Assembly: GCA_902517365.1 (NCBI GenBank)
Contig: CABYCA010000007.1
Location: 1-25,841, forward strand
Reading direction: 5' to 3'
Length of the DNA: 25,841 nt
DNA from: an uncultured Bacteroidota bacterium
Lineage (GTDB): Bacteria; Bacteroidota; Bacteroidia; Flavobacteriales; Flavobacteriaceae
Part shown: positions 7,678-16,760 of the stretch, one piece after another
Layout of the letters: the number at the start of each line of letters is the position of its first letter
How positions within the stretch are numbered: position 1 is the stretch's first letter
Translations under genes and position numbers: made by a program
Notes under the pieces: generated by a model
The model's database searches: none
Told to the model about the DNA's origin: nothing
What the model saw: only the letters and a program-made list of their open reading frames with translations

Positions 7678-8685
7678 TTACCACCTTATAACAGTGCTTC
7701 CCCAAGTAAACCCAGAACCAAATGCTGCTAAAACAATAATATCACCATCATTTATCTTTGAATCTTCCCAAGCTTCAGTTAGAGCAATTGGAATTGAACC
7801 TGCAGTAGTATTTCCATATTTTTGAATATTATTATAGACCTGATCGTCAGAAAGACCAAATTTATTTTGAACAAACTGGGATATTCTAAGATTAGCTTGG
7901 TGAGGTATCAACATATCTATTTGTCCAGGTGATAATCCATTTTTATCTAAGCCTTCCATTATTACTTCTGAAAATCTAACAATGGCATTTTTAAAAACTA
8001 ATTGACCATTCATATATGGATAATAGGAAATATCATCAGGGTCATTATCCTTAATAATTTTATTTACCCACCTATTGGTATTTGGTCCAATTAGTGCTAA
8101 ATCTTTTGCAAATTTTCCTTCAGAATGAAGATGAGAAGACAGTATACCTTTTGTTAAATCTTCCTCTCTCGATATAACTGCAGCTCCAGCGCCATCGCCA
8201 AATATTACAGTTACCGCTCTACCTCTTGTAGAAAAATCAAGCCCACCTGAGTGGTTTTCTGATCCAATTACTAAAATATTTTTATACATACCTGATTTTA
8301 TAAACTGATCAGCCGTCGCAATAGAATATATAAAACCAGAACATTGATTTCTTATATCAATTGCTGGACAAGTTTTAATTTTCAGTTCTTCTTGAACAAG
8401 AACACCACCTCCAGGGAAATAATAGTCTGGACTCAATGTTGCAAAAATAATTAGGTCAATTTCATTCTTATCAATTCCAGCTCTTTCAATTGCTATTTTT
8501 GCAGCTTTAACCCCCATGACAGCAGTTGTATTACCATCACCTTTTTTTATATGTCTTCTTTCTTTAATTCCTGTTCTTTCTATTATCCATTCATTGGTTG
8601 TATCCATAATTTTTGAAAGATCATCATTGGTTACTACATTATCAGGGAGATATTTACCTAATCCAGCTATTTTTGAATTATACAT
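7678..8685 (-). CDS. 3-oxoacyl-ACP synthase III family protein (FabH-type, long form)
   Basis: Thiolase-fold condensing enzyme of 335 residues, probably starting acyl chains by joining acyl-CoA with malonyl-ACP. The triad is complete: Cys115 (RNQCSGF), His262 (LIPHQAN) and Asn292 (YGNTTAG); the 30-residue His-Asn spacing equals that of E. coli FabH. TNEWIIERTGIKERR near 30-44 is also a FabH signature. It is about 18 residues longer than E. coli FabH, with the extra residues mainly around 195-225 (after LHSEGKFAKDL). This long form is a known second FabH paralogue of flavobacteria, apart from the copy normally found with plsX and rpmF. Neighbours are carbohydrate- and ester-degrading genes, so its job may not be housekeeping. 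The fabH name is left off for that reason. Confidence 0.88.
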   Translation of the reverse strand: MYNSKIAGLGKYLPDNVVTNDDLSKIMDTTNEWIIERTGIKERRHIKKGDGNTTAVMGVKAAKIAIERAGIDKNEIDLIIFATLSPDYYFPGGGVLVQEELKIKTCPAIDIRNQCSGFIYSIATADQFIKSGMYKNILVIGSENHSGGLDFSTRGRAVTVIFGDGAGAAVISREEDLTKGILSSHLHSEGKFAKDLALIGPNTNRWVNKIIKDNDPDDISYYPYMNGQLVFKNAIVRFSEVIMEGLDKNGLSPGQIDMLIPHQANLRISQFVQNKFGLSDDQVYNNIQKYGNTTAGSIPIALTEAWEDSKINDGDIIVLAAFGSGFTWGSTVIRW

Positions 8686-8733
8686 TTTTTTGGTTTTTAT
8701 TCAAGTTAAGAAAATTAATTAGTGATTTAAATC

Positions 8734-11211
8734 TTATTCTAAACGAATGTTACTTATGCCGATTTCAGTTCCTGCATTGGCTTTAACTAAAAAAGCAGAA
8801 GTAATATTAGACATATCTATTCCAAGATTTTCAAAATCTTTTAAGCTAATCATGTATTCTTTCCAATCGGTACTAACCTCTAATTCTATAGTGTTATCAC
8901 ATACGCTTTGGTTATCACACTGGCCAATTTTGATTGTTTCTGTTGATCCTGTAAAAGACTTTGCATAAAATGCAAGCTTCATAGCACCATTAGATTGTCT
9001 TGTCATATCATCAGGATCAATGGAAGAAATTCTAAAATAATCACCTTCACTTGAAGGTTGATATCGAGTCTCATCTCCTTGAGTCCAATTAATTCTTAAT
9101 GCATCTTCTTGAGCTAAGTGATCAGTCTTACTGACTATAAGCCCTCCTACAGATGTTGGAAAACTTGCAATTTGTTTCTCAAGTTCTCCAGATATTAACA
9201 ATAAGTCCCATGGAGGTACAGAGGCACCTTTGCTAAAATAAACACCTGTTGAAGAAATATCAAAATTTTCAAGTCCTGAATTTTCAGATAATAAAGAAAG
9301 CTGATCATTGCTTTCATATTTTAGACCATATCCGAGATCAAACAATGTCTCTTTTTTTTCTAATACTAATGCAGATGATGGCCATGCAAAAGATAATTTT
9401 CCTTTAAAGTCATAAGACTTATCAGTTTGAAAAAGTAAATCTGCAATACCACCACCTTCACTTCCGGGCAACCAAGCAGCAATAAATGAATCTGAATTAT
9501 TAATTTCCGGATTAGTCCACATAGGACGACCAGATAAAAATACAGATACAACTGGTATATACATATTTTTAAATTTTAACAGCTTATTAGTATCAAACCC
9601 ATTTGGTATGAAATCAAGATTTTCTCTATCTCCTTGGAATTCTGCATAAGGGTCTTCCCCATAAATTGCAATTACAATATCTGCTGACTGAGAAGTCTCA
9701 CCGGTTTCTGAAAAGATTACTTCTCCTCCTGCTTTTTTTACTATTTCTTCTATACCACTTAAAATGGATTCTCCATTAGGAAATTCGTCGTTTGTATGAT
9801 TATTCCCCTGCCATGAAAGAGTCCAACCACCGGTAGCTTTTGAAATACTAGCTGCACCATCACCTATAACTAATATCTTCTTTGAAGGATCAATTGGCAA
9901 CACATTGTTGTTATTTTTAAGAAGAACCATAGACTCCCTTACAGCTTGTCTAGCAACTTTTCTGTGCTCTGGTAAACCTAAAAGACTTTCGTCACCTGAG
10001 TTAGCTCTAGAACTTGGTGGACCTTTCTGAAAAATTCCAGATGATAGTTTAACTCTCAAAATTCTTCTAACAGCATCATCCAATCTTTCAATTGAAATAG
10101 TTCCATCTTTAACATGTTGTAATGTGCTTTCATAAAGACCTTTCCAACTATCTGGAGCCATATACATATCTAACCCAGCATTGAGTGATTGAGGACAATC
10201 AGTATTTACACAACCTGGAACCTGACCATGACCATTCCAATCACCAACAACAAATCCGTTGAAACCCATTTTCTCCTTTAAGATATCTGTTAATATTTCT
10301 TTATCACCATGTAGCTTTCTTCCATTCCAACTTGAAAAGGATGCCATCACAGTTTGAACGCCAGCAGGTATTGAACTGTAATATCCTGCTGCATGAACAT
10401 CACTTAGTTCTTTTTCACTTATTAAAGCATCACCCTGATCAACTCCATTTTCTGTAGCTCCATCTGCCAAAAAATGTTTTGCACTAGAAATTACTTTACC
10501 ATTTCCCATAAAATATTCCGATCCAAATTCACCTTGTAAACCAATTACAATTCTATCTCCATAAGATTTTACAATCTCAGGATCTTCAGAAAAACCCTCA
10601 TAACTTCTACCCCATCTAAGATCCTGAGGAACAGCCAATGTTGGAGCAAAAGTCCAATCATGTCCTGAGATGGTTAATTCATGAGCGGTGATTTGAGCAA
10701 TTTTTTCAATTAGTTCAGGATTATTTGTCGCACCTAATCCAACATTGTGTGGAAAAATTATTGCACCCTTTAAATTTGCATGTCCGTGAACAGCATCAAT
10801 TCCCCATATAATTGGAATGGCTATTTCAACCCCCTCTTTATCAATTGATGCATTATAATATTTATCAGCTAGTTCCAACCAGTCATTTGTTTCAGCATAA
10901 TTTAAAGGACCAGGGGCAGAATTTCCACCACTTAATACAGATCCTAATCTATATTTTTTTACATCTCCGGGAGTTACTGAATCACTATCACCCTGAATTA
11001 CTTGACCTACCTTTTGTTCTAAAGTAAGTTTAGGAAGTATCTCATCAATTTGAACCTCAATATCTGGATTTAGAGGAAGTGGTTCTAAAGAAGACCATAC
11101 ATTATTTTCATTAGAAGAATTACAACTTAAAATGAATGTAAAAAATTTAACAAGTACAACAAAATTTAGAAATAATTTAAATTTTACTTTAAGTATGTTG
11201 GTCATTTTCAT
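8734..11211 (-). CDS. Glycoside hydrolase family 3 beta-glucosidase lipoprotein (ExoP-like)
   Basis: Exo-acting beta-glucan or oligosaccharide hydrolase of 825 residues, removing glucose from chain ends. The N-terminus is a lipoprotein signal: FFTFILSC ends at Cys30, so the protein is probably anchored in the outer membrane or periplasm. The GH3 TIM barrel covers about 55-385 (GIDAVHGH near 140, KHFLADG near 245), with nucleophile Asp324 in [11 protein letters not shown]. The GH3 C-terminal domain spans about 410-630 ([13 protein letters not shown]). The last 180 residues form a beta-sandwich like the Exop_C domain of marine exo-1,3/1,4-beta-glucanases. No SusC/SusD pair is in the window, so this is not a complete polysaccharide locus. 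The gene ends 48 bp before fabH. Confidence 0.92.
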   Translation of the reverse strand: MKMTNILKVKFKLFLNFVVLVKFFTFILSCNSSNENNVWSSLEPLPLNPDIEVQIDEILPKLTLEQKVGQVIQGDSDSVTPGDVKKYRLGSVLSGGNSAPGPLNYAETNDWLELADKYYNASIDKEGVEIAIPIIWGIDAVHGHANLKGAIIFPHNVGLGATNNPELIEKIAQITAHELTISGHDWTFAPTLAVPQDLRWGRSYEGFSEDPEIVKSYGDRIVIGLQGEFGSEYFMGNGKVISSAKHFLADGATENGVDQGDALISEKELSDVHAAGYYSSIPAGVQTVMASFSSWNGRKLHGDKEILTDILKEKMGFNGFVVGDWNGHGQVPGCVNTDCPQSLNAGLDMYMAPDSWKGLYESTLQHVKDGTISIERLDDAVRRILRVKLSSGIFQKGPPSSRANSGDESLLGLPEHRKVARQAVRESMVLLKNNNNVLPIDPSKKILVIGDGAASISKATGGWTLSWQGNNHTNDEFPNGESILSGIEEIVKKAGGEVIFSETGETSQSADIVIAIYGEDPYAEFQGDRENLDFIPNGFDTNKLLKFKNMYIPVVSVFLSGRPMWTNPEINNSDSFIAAWLPGSEGGGIADLLFQTDKSYDFKGKLSFAWPSSALVLEKKETLFDLGYGLKYESNDQLSLLSENSGLENFDISSTGVYFSKGASVPPWDLLLISGELEKQIASFPTSVGGLIVSKTDHLAQEDALRINWTQGDETRYQPSSEGDYFRISSIDPDDMTRQSNGAMKLAFYAKSFTGSTETIKIGQCDNQSVCDNTIELEVSTDWKEYMISLKDFENLGIDMSNITSAFLVKANAGTEIGISNIRLE

Positions 11212-11217
11212 ATTGAT

Positions 11218-11234
11218 TCTTTAGCATCTAAAGA
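11218..11234. repeat. Short perfect hairpin between tRNA-Ser and the GH3 gene
   Basis: TCTTTAG and CTAAAGA are perfect 7-bp arms around the 3-base loop CAT. It lies in the 35-bp gap after the tRNA 3' end and before the GH3 start, on the transcript of both. It lacks a T-run right after the stem, so it is not a standard terminator. It could be an RNA-processing or stability hairpin. Confidence 0.4.
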
Positions 11235-11246
11235 TAAAAAAAATTG

Positions 11247-11333
11247 CAGAGAGGAAGGGATTCGAACCCTCGATTCCATTTCTAGAATACACGCTTTCCA
11301 AGCGTGCGCCTTAAACCACTCGGCCACCTCTCT
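11247..11333 (-). tRNA. tRNA-Ser (anticodon GGA)
   Basis: A complete 87-base cloverleaf on the minus strand. The acceptor stem pairs AGAGAGG with CCTCTCT, with G as discriminator base, as expected for serine. The D arm reads GCCGAGTGGTTTAAGGC. The anticodon stem CACGC/GCGTG holds the loop TTGGAAA, so the anticodon is GGA (plus-strand 11297-11299), which reads UCC and UCU. A long variable arm (TATTCTAGAAATGGAATC) marks a class II tRNA. The T loop is TTCGAAT. A full CCA is not encoded. It starts 11 bp after the tatD stop, so it may be cut from the sucB-tatD transcript. Confidence 0.97.
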
Positions 11334-11344
11334 AATATAAACTT

Positions 11345-12106
11345 TTAATTTTCAAAAATTTCATTAGAATTTTGATGAGTTATTCTTGAAATTTCAGAAA
11401 CATCTAAATTATATATTTCTGATAGTTTATTAGCTATTATAGACAAATAAGAACTTTCATTCCTCTTCCCCCTGTAAGGTACAGGAGCTAAATATGGAGA
11501 ATCCGTTTCTAATACAATTTTATTTAGTGGAATTGAACTTAAAAATTCTGAAATTTTTCCATTTTTAAATGTTACTACTCCACCAATTCCAAGAAAGAAA
11601 TTTAAATCAATTATTTTCTTTGCCTGATCTTCATTTCCAGTAAAACAATGAAAAATCCCTCTTAGTTTATCTGATTTATATTTTTTTAGAACTTCAAATA
11701 TTTCGTCAAAAGACTCTCTAGAGTGAATCACTATTGGCAAATCATACTCAAGAGCCAGATTAATTTGCTCTTCAAACGCAATTATTTGTTGTTTAAAGTA
11801 CTTGTTTTCATGAAATAAGTCTATGCCAATTTCTCCAATTGCTTTATACTTATGAGATTTAATTTGTTCTTTTACAAATTCAATCTCTAGTTCAAAGTTT
11901 TTATCAACATAGCACGGATGAAGACCAATCATACAAAAGACTCTATTTGGAAACTTACTTTTCAAATCATGCATGCTCTCATTATATTTTGAGCTTATTG
12001 ATGGTAAATAAAATTTTTCAACTCCAACTGATATTGCTCTTTGGATTACATCATCAATATCGTCTTTAAAATGGTCTAAGTATAAATGGGTATGAGTATC
12101 AATCAA
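11345..12106 (-). CDS. TatD-family metal-dependent DNase/hydrolase, TTG start
   Basis: Amidohydrolase-fold hydrolase of 253 residues; the family acts on DNA 3' ends, for instance after oxidative damage. All metal ligands are present: His5 and His7 (DTHTH), Glu92 (GEIGID), His128 (IVIHSRE), His153 (FHCFTG) and Asp202 (ETDSPYLAP); the spacing is that of canonical TatD. The start is TTG 12106-12104, one base after the sucB stop. No ATG lies upstream before an in-frame TAG at 12121-12119, and the next Met (residue 45) would delete the HxH, so the TTG is needed. The gene is probably translated by coupling to sucB. Paralogues YcfH and YjjV cannot be told apart here. Confidence 0.93.
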   Translation of the reverse strand: MIDTHTHLYLDHFKDDIDDVIQRAISVGVEKFYLPSISSKYNESMHDLKSKFPNRVFCMIGLHPCYVDKNFELEIEFVKEQIKSHKYKAIGEIGIDLFHENKYFKQQIIAFEEQINLALEYDLPIVIHSRESFDEIFEVLKKYKSDKLRGIFHCFTGNEDQAKKIIDLNFFLGIGGVVTFKNGKISEFLSSIPLNKIVLETDSPYLAPVPYRGKRNESSYLSIIANKLSEIYNLDVSEISRITHQNSNEIFEN

Positions 12107-12107
12107 A

Positions 12108-13298
12108 TCAACTAAGGCCTAAAGATTTTTCAACTTTTCCATCCATTAAAATATTTTCTGGATCTTCTACTCCCTCTTTAACGGCAATTAAAAAACCAAC
12201 TGATTGATTGCCATCAATAATTCTATGATCATAGGATAAAGCTAGATACATCATTGGTCTTATTTCAACTTTTCCTTCAACTGCAATTGGTCTTTGAATA
12301 ATATTATGCATTCCTAAAATACCTGATTGAGGAGGGTTAATAATTGGAGTAGAAAGCATTGAGCCAAAAACACCCCCATTTGAAATTGTAAAAGTACCAC
12401 CAGTTAAATCATCAACTGTTATTGTCTTGTCTCTTACATTATCCGCAAGTCTTTTTATTTCTTGTTCAACAGCTGAAAAAGATAGATCATTAGCATTTCT
12501 TAAAACTGGAGTCATTAGTCCTTTAGGACCAGAGACTGCAATACTTATATCAGAATAGTTATAAGAAATTTTTTCATTACCATCGATCATTGAATTTACA
12601 TCTGGATAAAGTTCAAGAGCTCTTGTAACAGATTTAGTAAAGAAACTCATGAAACCAAGACTTACTCCATGTTTTTGATTGAAGGCTTCTTTATACCTCT
12701 TTCTAAGATTAAATATATTGGATAAATCCGCTTCATTAAATGTAGTTAGCATTGCCGTTTCATTTTTAACAGATACTAGTCTCTCCGAAACTTTCCTTCT
12801 TAACATTGAAAGTTTTTCTCTGTTTTCACTCCTGCCTACATTATTTGAAGAACCCATTGCTGGAACAACTTTTAAGACATCATCTTTTGTTATTTTATCT
12901 CCTTTAGAATATATTTCATTAATATCAATACCTTTATTTGATGCTATATTTCTTGCAAGAGGGGTAATACTTATATCATCAATCTTATTTGCCTCAATAT
13001 TTTTTTCCTCTTTAATATTTTGTTGATTAGACTCAGGATTTGATACAATGGCATTTGATGCTTGAGATGTATCAATTAAACAGACAATATCACCTACGGA
13101 CATAGAATCACCCTCCTCAGCTTTTAAGGTTATTTTACCAGATGCTTCGGCTGGAAGATCTAGTGTTGCTTTATCCGAATCTATTTCTGCTATTGTTTGA
13201 TCCTTATTGACAATATCTCCATCTTTTACAAGCCATTGAGATATTTCAACTTCTGTTATTGACTCACCAGGGGAAGGAATTTTCATTTCAAGGACCAT
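12108..13298 (-). CDS. sucB: 2-oxoglutarate dehydrogenase E2, dihydrolipoyllysine succinyltransferase
   Basis: Core of the 2-oxoglutarate dehydrogenase complex, passing the succinyl group from lipoate to CoA in the TCA cycle. It has 396 residues (E. coli: 405). The lipoyl domain is residues 1-77 with the modified Lys43 in [13 protein letters not shown] Ser/Asn/Glu-rich linker (about 82-106) leads to the E3-binding domain, about 107-142 ([19 protein letters not shown]). The catalytic domain runs from about 165 to the end, with HRIIDG holding His358 and Asp362. The opening [20 protein letters not shown] fits the family and supports the ATG. It is separated from sucA by about 4 kb of unrelated genes, which is unusual because sucA and sucB are commonly adjacent. 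Confidence 0.96.
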   Translation of the reverse strand: MVLEMKIPSPGESITEVEISQWLVKDGDIVNKDQTIAEIDSDKATLDLPAEASGKITLKAEEGDSMSVGDIVCLIDTSQASNAIVSNPESNQQNIKEEKNIEANKIDDISITPLARNIASNKGIDINEIYSKGDKITKDDVLKVVPAMGSSNNVGRSENREKLSMLRRKVSERLVSVKNETAMLTTFNEADLSNIFNLRKRYKEAFNQKHGVSLGFMSFFTKSVTRALELYPDVNSMIDGNEKISYNYSDISIAVSGPKGLMTPVLRNANDLSFSAVEQEIKRLADNVRDKTITVDDLTGGTFTISNGGVFGSMLSTPIINPPQSGILGMHNIIQRPIAVEGKVEIRPMMYLALSYDHRIIDGNQSVGFLIAVKEGVEDPENILMDGKVEKSLGLS

Positions 13299-13342
13299 CA
13301 GTAATCTTTAGCTGTTATTAGTTATCTAAATTAATCATAAAA

Positions 13343-13372
13343 TTGAAACTATTTAAATATTCATTATCTTAA
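13343..13372 (+). promoter_or_regulatory. Possible promoter of the Tat-exported isomerase gene
   Basis: TTG (13343-13345), a 19-bp spacer and TATCTTAA (13365-13372) give the right spacing but only a partial TAnnTTTG match. Transcription would begin about 8 bp before the ATG at 13386. The 87-bp spacer also has to hold the sucB promoter if that gene has its own; none was recognised. Confidence 0.3.
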
Positions 13373-13385
13373 TAAATAAAAAATT

Positions 13386-14345
13386 ATGTCGAATAGAAGA
13401 GGATTTATTAAGTCAACATCAATTGCTTCATTAGGTCTAATTTCAATAAACCAAAGTCTATATCCTTTTAATGGATTTAGTTCAAGAAAAATTAAAATTA
13501 GTTTAATGCCCGGTACAGTTGGAATAAATGTAAATGCTAATGAACTTCTTGATTTGGCAATAAAAAATAATTTTAATTCAATATACCCTATGATAAATGA
13601 CTTAAAAAAAATGAGTGCTTTGGAGTATATTGAGTATGAAAATAAAATGTCAAAAAATTCCATTTCATTTGATATTTCAATTCTGCCAGTTGATTTTTCT
13701 CAGTCTGAGACAATGTTTAATCAAGGATTAGAAGTATTGAAAGATTACTGCAAAATAATGAATAGGATAGGCTCCAAAGGTTTTTGTAGATGGATTATGC
13801 CAACTAATAATAATTTAACTTATTTAAAAAATTTTGAATTACATAAAAAGAGACTAAAAGAGTGTGCAAAAATAATAGGAGATAATGGAATGAAACTTGG
13901 ATTAGAATTTGTAGGACCAAAAACATTAATGACAAGAGATCAGTTTTCATTTATTCGAACCATTACAGAACTGAGGGAATTAATTACTGATATTGATGAA
14001 AAAAATGTTGGATATCAACTTGATACTTTTCATTTGTACTGTGGAAATCATTCAATTGAAGATTTAAAATTTTTGAAAAAAGACGATATAGTCATGTGTC
14101 AAGTGAATGATGCTGTTGAAGGAAGATCTAGAGATGAACAATTAGATTTTGAGAGAGAATTGCCTGGCAAAACAGGATTAATTGATACAGCTCCATTTTT
14201 GAAATTTTTACAAAATATTGGATATGAAGGTACTGTAAGCGCAGAACCATTCAATAAGGAATTAAATAAAATGAATAATGAAGATGCAGCAAAAGCTACT
14301 TTTAATGCAATTAAAAACAGCTTTGAGAATGCCGGAATTTTTTAG
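13386..14345 (+). CDS. Tat-exported sugar phosphate isomerase/epimerase (xylose-isomerase-like TIM barrel)
   Basis: Predicted TIM-barrel enzyme of 319 residues that would isomerise or epimerise a sugar or polyol. The N-terminus has a twin-arginine signal: Arg4-Arg5 in SNRRGFIKS, then the hydrophobic IASLGLISI, so it is exported folded and with its metal. The AP_endonuc_2 / xylose-isomerase-like fold is indicated by the metal-ligand set Glu174 (GLEFVGP), Asp213 and His216 (QLDTFHLY) and Glu287 (SAEPFN), with CQVNDA before the last. It is the only + strand gene of the cassette and ends 5 bp from the convergent dehydrogenase gene. The sugar acted on cannot be named from sequence. Confidence 0.82.
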   Translation: MSNRRGFIKSTSIASLGLISINQSLYPFNGFSSRKIKISLMPGTVGINVNANELLDLAIKNNFNSIYPMINDLKKMSALEYIEYENKMSKNSISFDISILPVDFSQSETMFNQGLEVLKDYCKIMNRIGSKGFCRWIMPTNNNLTYLKNFELHKKRLKECAKIIGDNGMKLGLEFVGPKTLMTRDQFSFIRTITELRELITDIDEKNVGYQLDTFHLYCGNHSIEDLKFLKKDDIVMCQVNDAVEGRSRDEQLDFERELPGKTGLIDTAPFLKFLQNIGYEGTVSAEPFNKELNKMNNEDAAKATFNAIKNSFENAGIF

Positions 14346-14350
14346 GTTTG

Positions 14351-15379
14351 TTATTTAAATTTTAAATCAATTAAATTTTCATTAATCCATTCTTCATGAA
14401 TATTGCTGTCATCAATAATTGTGAACCAAAGTTTATCTTTAGATTTCACATAGCTTTTTAGAGAAAGAAGAGAATCTCTCAAATCTTCTCTCTTTATATT
14501 CATAGAGTTTGGATGATAAATTAAGCCTGACTCATCCATCATCTCAGTGATAAACAAGGGGTCATTTTTTTGGAGCCTGCTTAATAAGTATATGCCAAGA
14601 CCTATTATATTCCCATGAATAAATGGTCGCTTAAGTCTTTCTTCTAGTTCATAGAAAAGATAATGTTCTGAGCCCTCTTCAATTCGAAAATGATTAATTG
14701 GGAGACAAATAGTATTTAATGAAATATATGCTTCAACAATAGACCTTAATCCATTATCATTGTTATCTTTTATATTCCCAATATTATCATAAATGAAGTC
14801 AAGGATTTTTTTTCCATTATCAATTGCATGCTGACTAAATGGATACTCTGATTTACCTTTAGAATTTGCATATTGCCAGTCATATGATGCAGTATGTATA
14901 GAAAATAGGTCTCCAACTCCAGCAATATTAAGCTCCTTGGGTGCAGACCTCAATAAATCATAATCAATTATAAGAGGATTTGGTGAAGCCATTCCAAGAT
15001 ACTCTACATCATGATTAACCCTCACACCGGCTGCTGGAGTTGTAAAAGCGTCTACACTTAAAATTGTTGGAATTGACACTAACTTCTTATCTAATCTCCA
15101 TGAGATATATTTAGCTACATCTATAGCCATTCCCCCTCCAATACCTAGAATTGTATCAAATTTGGGGAGTTCATTTATTTGATCCTCAATCCATTGTTTT
15201 TCAACAGAGGTCACATTAATAATTTTTTCTGGAGATTTACCGACGTCGTTTTTAATAATATTCCATGGAATTTCCATAGTAGAAACAATATATCTACCAA
15301 GTTCTTTTCCAATACCTTTGGATACTCCTCTACCTATTCTTAATTGATTGACATTTGTGTTTAGACTAAAGTATTGCAT
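14351..15379 (-). CDS. Glycerol-1-phosphate-dehydrogenase-like (EgsA/AraM-type) iron-alcohol-dehydrogenase-family protein
   Basis: NAD(P)-dependent dehydrogenase of 342 residues, related to enzymes that reduce dihydroxyacetone phosphate to sn-glycerol-1-phosphate. The nucleotide-binding loop is ILGIGGGMAIDVAKY (about 79-93), followed by SIPTILSVDAFTTPAAGVRV, a pattern of the G1PDH and dehydroquinate-synthase-like group. Metal ligands are Asp157 (GVGDLFS), His239 (EGSEHYLFYELE) and His255 (FIHGNIIGLG). It is a little shorter than archaeal EgsA (about 350) and bacterial AraM (about 390). The start overlaps the permease stop by 14 bp, so translation is probably coupled. It could instead act on another phosphorylated or plain polyol; the neighbours argue for catabolism. 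Confidence 0.8.
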   Translation of the reverse strand: MQYFSLNTNVNQLRIGRGVSKGIGKELGRYIVSTMEIPWNIIKNDVGKSPEKIINVTSVEKQWIEDQINELPKFDTILGIGGGMAIDVAKYISWRLDKKLVSIPTILSVDAFTTPAAGVRVNHDVEYLGMASPNPLIIDYDLLRSAPKELNIAGVGDLFSIHTASYDWQYANSKGKSEYPFSQHAIDNGKKILDFIYDNIGNIKDNNDNGLRSIVEAYISLNTICLPINHFRIEEGSEHYLFYELEERLKRPFIHGNIIGLGIYLLSRLQKNDPLFITEMMDESGLIYHPNSMNIKREDLRDSLLSLKSYVKSKDKLWFTIIDDSNIHEEWINENLIDLKFK

Positions 15380-16760
15380 TTTTTATTTTGAAAATAATTA
15401 ATCCTAAGATTATAAATATTAAGGTTGATACAGCTGGAACATATTCGGTATCAAATCCCTCTATAGATTGACCAGGAATAATTAAACACATCACAACAAA
15501 TACACACCAAAGTAAAGTAAGAAACTTTAGGGTTTTAGAAGTTTTAATTCCACTTTTACTATCATGTTTAAGGTAAAATGACGAAAATATAATTCCACAA
15601 TATCCAATATATCCTGCAATTGCAGAAACACTTGTTATTACCTCAATTTTGTTAAAGACAATAATAAAAATTGTTGCTAAAATTCCAATAAGTATTATTG
15701 AGTTTCCTGGAGATTTTTTTTTATCTATTGACTTGAGCCAAGTTGAATTTGGTAAAACAGAATCTCTCGACATTGAAAAAATTAACCTTGAGGCAGTGGC
15801 CATACAAGCAACACCACATGCAAAGATTGCTGCAATTACAAATAAAAGAATTACAGAATACAGTATTACCCCAAATTCATTAACAAGCAAATCTGTCAAA
15901 AAGTTTTCTGACCCATTTTTGTAAATATCTTTTTGAAGTAGAATAATAGAAAAAATTATTATGATAAACCCGAAAAAACCCGAAGTTAATAAAGAATTAA
16001 TTATTGACTTAGGAACAATCTTAGTTGGGTTTTTTGTTTCTTCAGACATATCTGCAGCTGCTTCAAAGCCAGTTAGACACCAGGCTCCTAATAAAATTGA
16101 TAAAGCAAAAGATTCAAAACCTATGTTTGAAAAATTAGCATTATTTGTCATATTCGAAATTGTAAAATCTTCCCATCCGTTTGTTACAAAAAAGCCAAGT
16201 ATTAGAATCAAAAGAATTACTCCAATAATTTCTGTAATAACTCCAATATTATTTATGTAAGAAACCATTTTAATTCCATTTTTATGAATTAGGGTAATTA
16301 ACCAAATGATAATTATTGATATGGTAATGTCGTTTACTTCTAGAGAGAACACTTGAGATAAAAAATCACTTAATACAATACCTAAAGTTTTACAGATTCC
16401 AGGAAATCCGGTTAAAAACTGCATTAATAACAGCCAACCTGTTGCAAAACCTAATTTTGAATTTACTAGTCTAGATGACCATTGATAGCCGTATCCAGAA
16501 ATTGGAAATCTAACTGATAATTCAGCCATTATTAAGGCAACAAAAAATTGTCCAATAAAAACTATTAACCAAGATAATGATATCCATAGGCCAACCTCTG
16601 AGTATCCAAAATGAAAGTTTGCAAAAATTCCTGTTAAGATAGATATCAAAGAGAAAGATATAGCAAAAGATGAGAAACCTCTCATTGATCTATTTAGATC
16701 CTGCTTATAACCAAATTTTGCAAGAAATTTGGAATCCTTATCAACTTTAGACAGGGACAT
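15366..16760 (-). CDS. APC-superfamily amino acid/amine permease
   Basis: Inner-membrane secondary transporter of 464 residues with about twelve hydrophobic segments. The N-terminal half opens with LNRSMRGFSSFAISFSLISI, typical of the amino acid-choline-type (GabP-like or eukaryote-like) branch, and helix 1 has the TGIF unwound region. The family loop GFEAAADMSEETKNPTK lies near 225-242. Substrates in this branch are amino acids, GABA, choline-like amines or ethanolamine; the exact one cannot be given. The gene overlaps the GNAT gene upstream and the dehydrogenase gene downstream by 14 bp each, so the three form one tightly coupled unit. Confidence 0.9.
   Translation of the reverse strand: MSLSKVDKDSKFLAKFGYKQDLNRSMRGFSSFAISFSLISILTGIFANFHFGYSEVGLWISLSWLIVFIGQFFVALIMAELSVRFPISGYGYQWSSRLVNSKLGFATGWLLLMQFLTGFPGICKTLGIVLSDFLSQVFSLEVNDITISIIIIWLITLIHKNGIKMVSYINNIGVITEIIGVILLILILGFFVTNGWEDFTISNMTNNANFSNIGFESFALSILLGAWCLTGFEAAADMSEETKNPTKIVPKSIINSLLTSGFFGFIIIIFSIILLQKDIYKNGSENFLTDLLVNEFGVILYSVILLFVIAAIFACGVACMATASRLIFSMSRDSVLPNSTWLKSIDKKKSPGNSIILIGILATIFIIVFNKIEVITSVSAIAGYIGYCGIIFSSFYLKHDSKSGIKTSKTLKFLTLLWCVFVVMCLIIPGQSIEGFDTEYVPAVSTLIFIILGLIIFKIKNAIL

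Noticed and set aside
12679..13026. A 115-codon hydrophobic + strand frame opposite sucB
   Set aside because: It lies fully over the E3-binding and early catalytic domains of sucB and has no start context or motif of its own.
15649..16260. Two + strand open frames of 91 and 99 codons opposite the permease
   Set aside because: The minus strand carries a complete twelve-helix transporter with family motifs; these frames are its antisense shadow.
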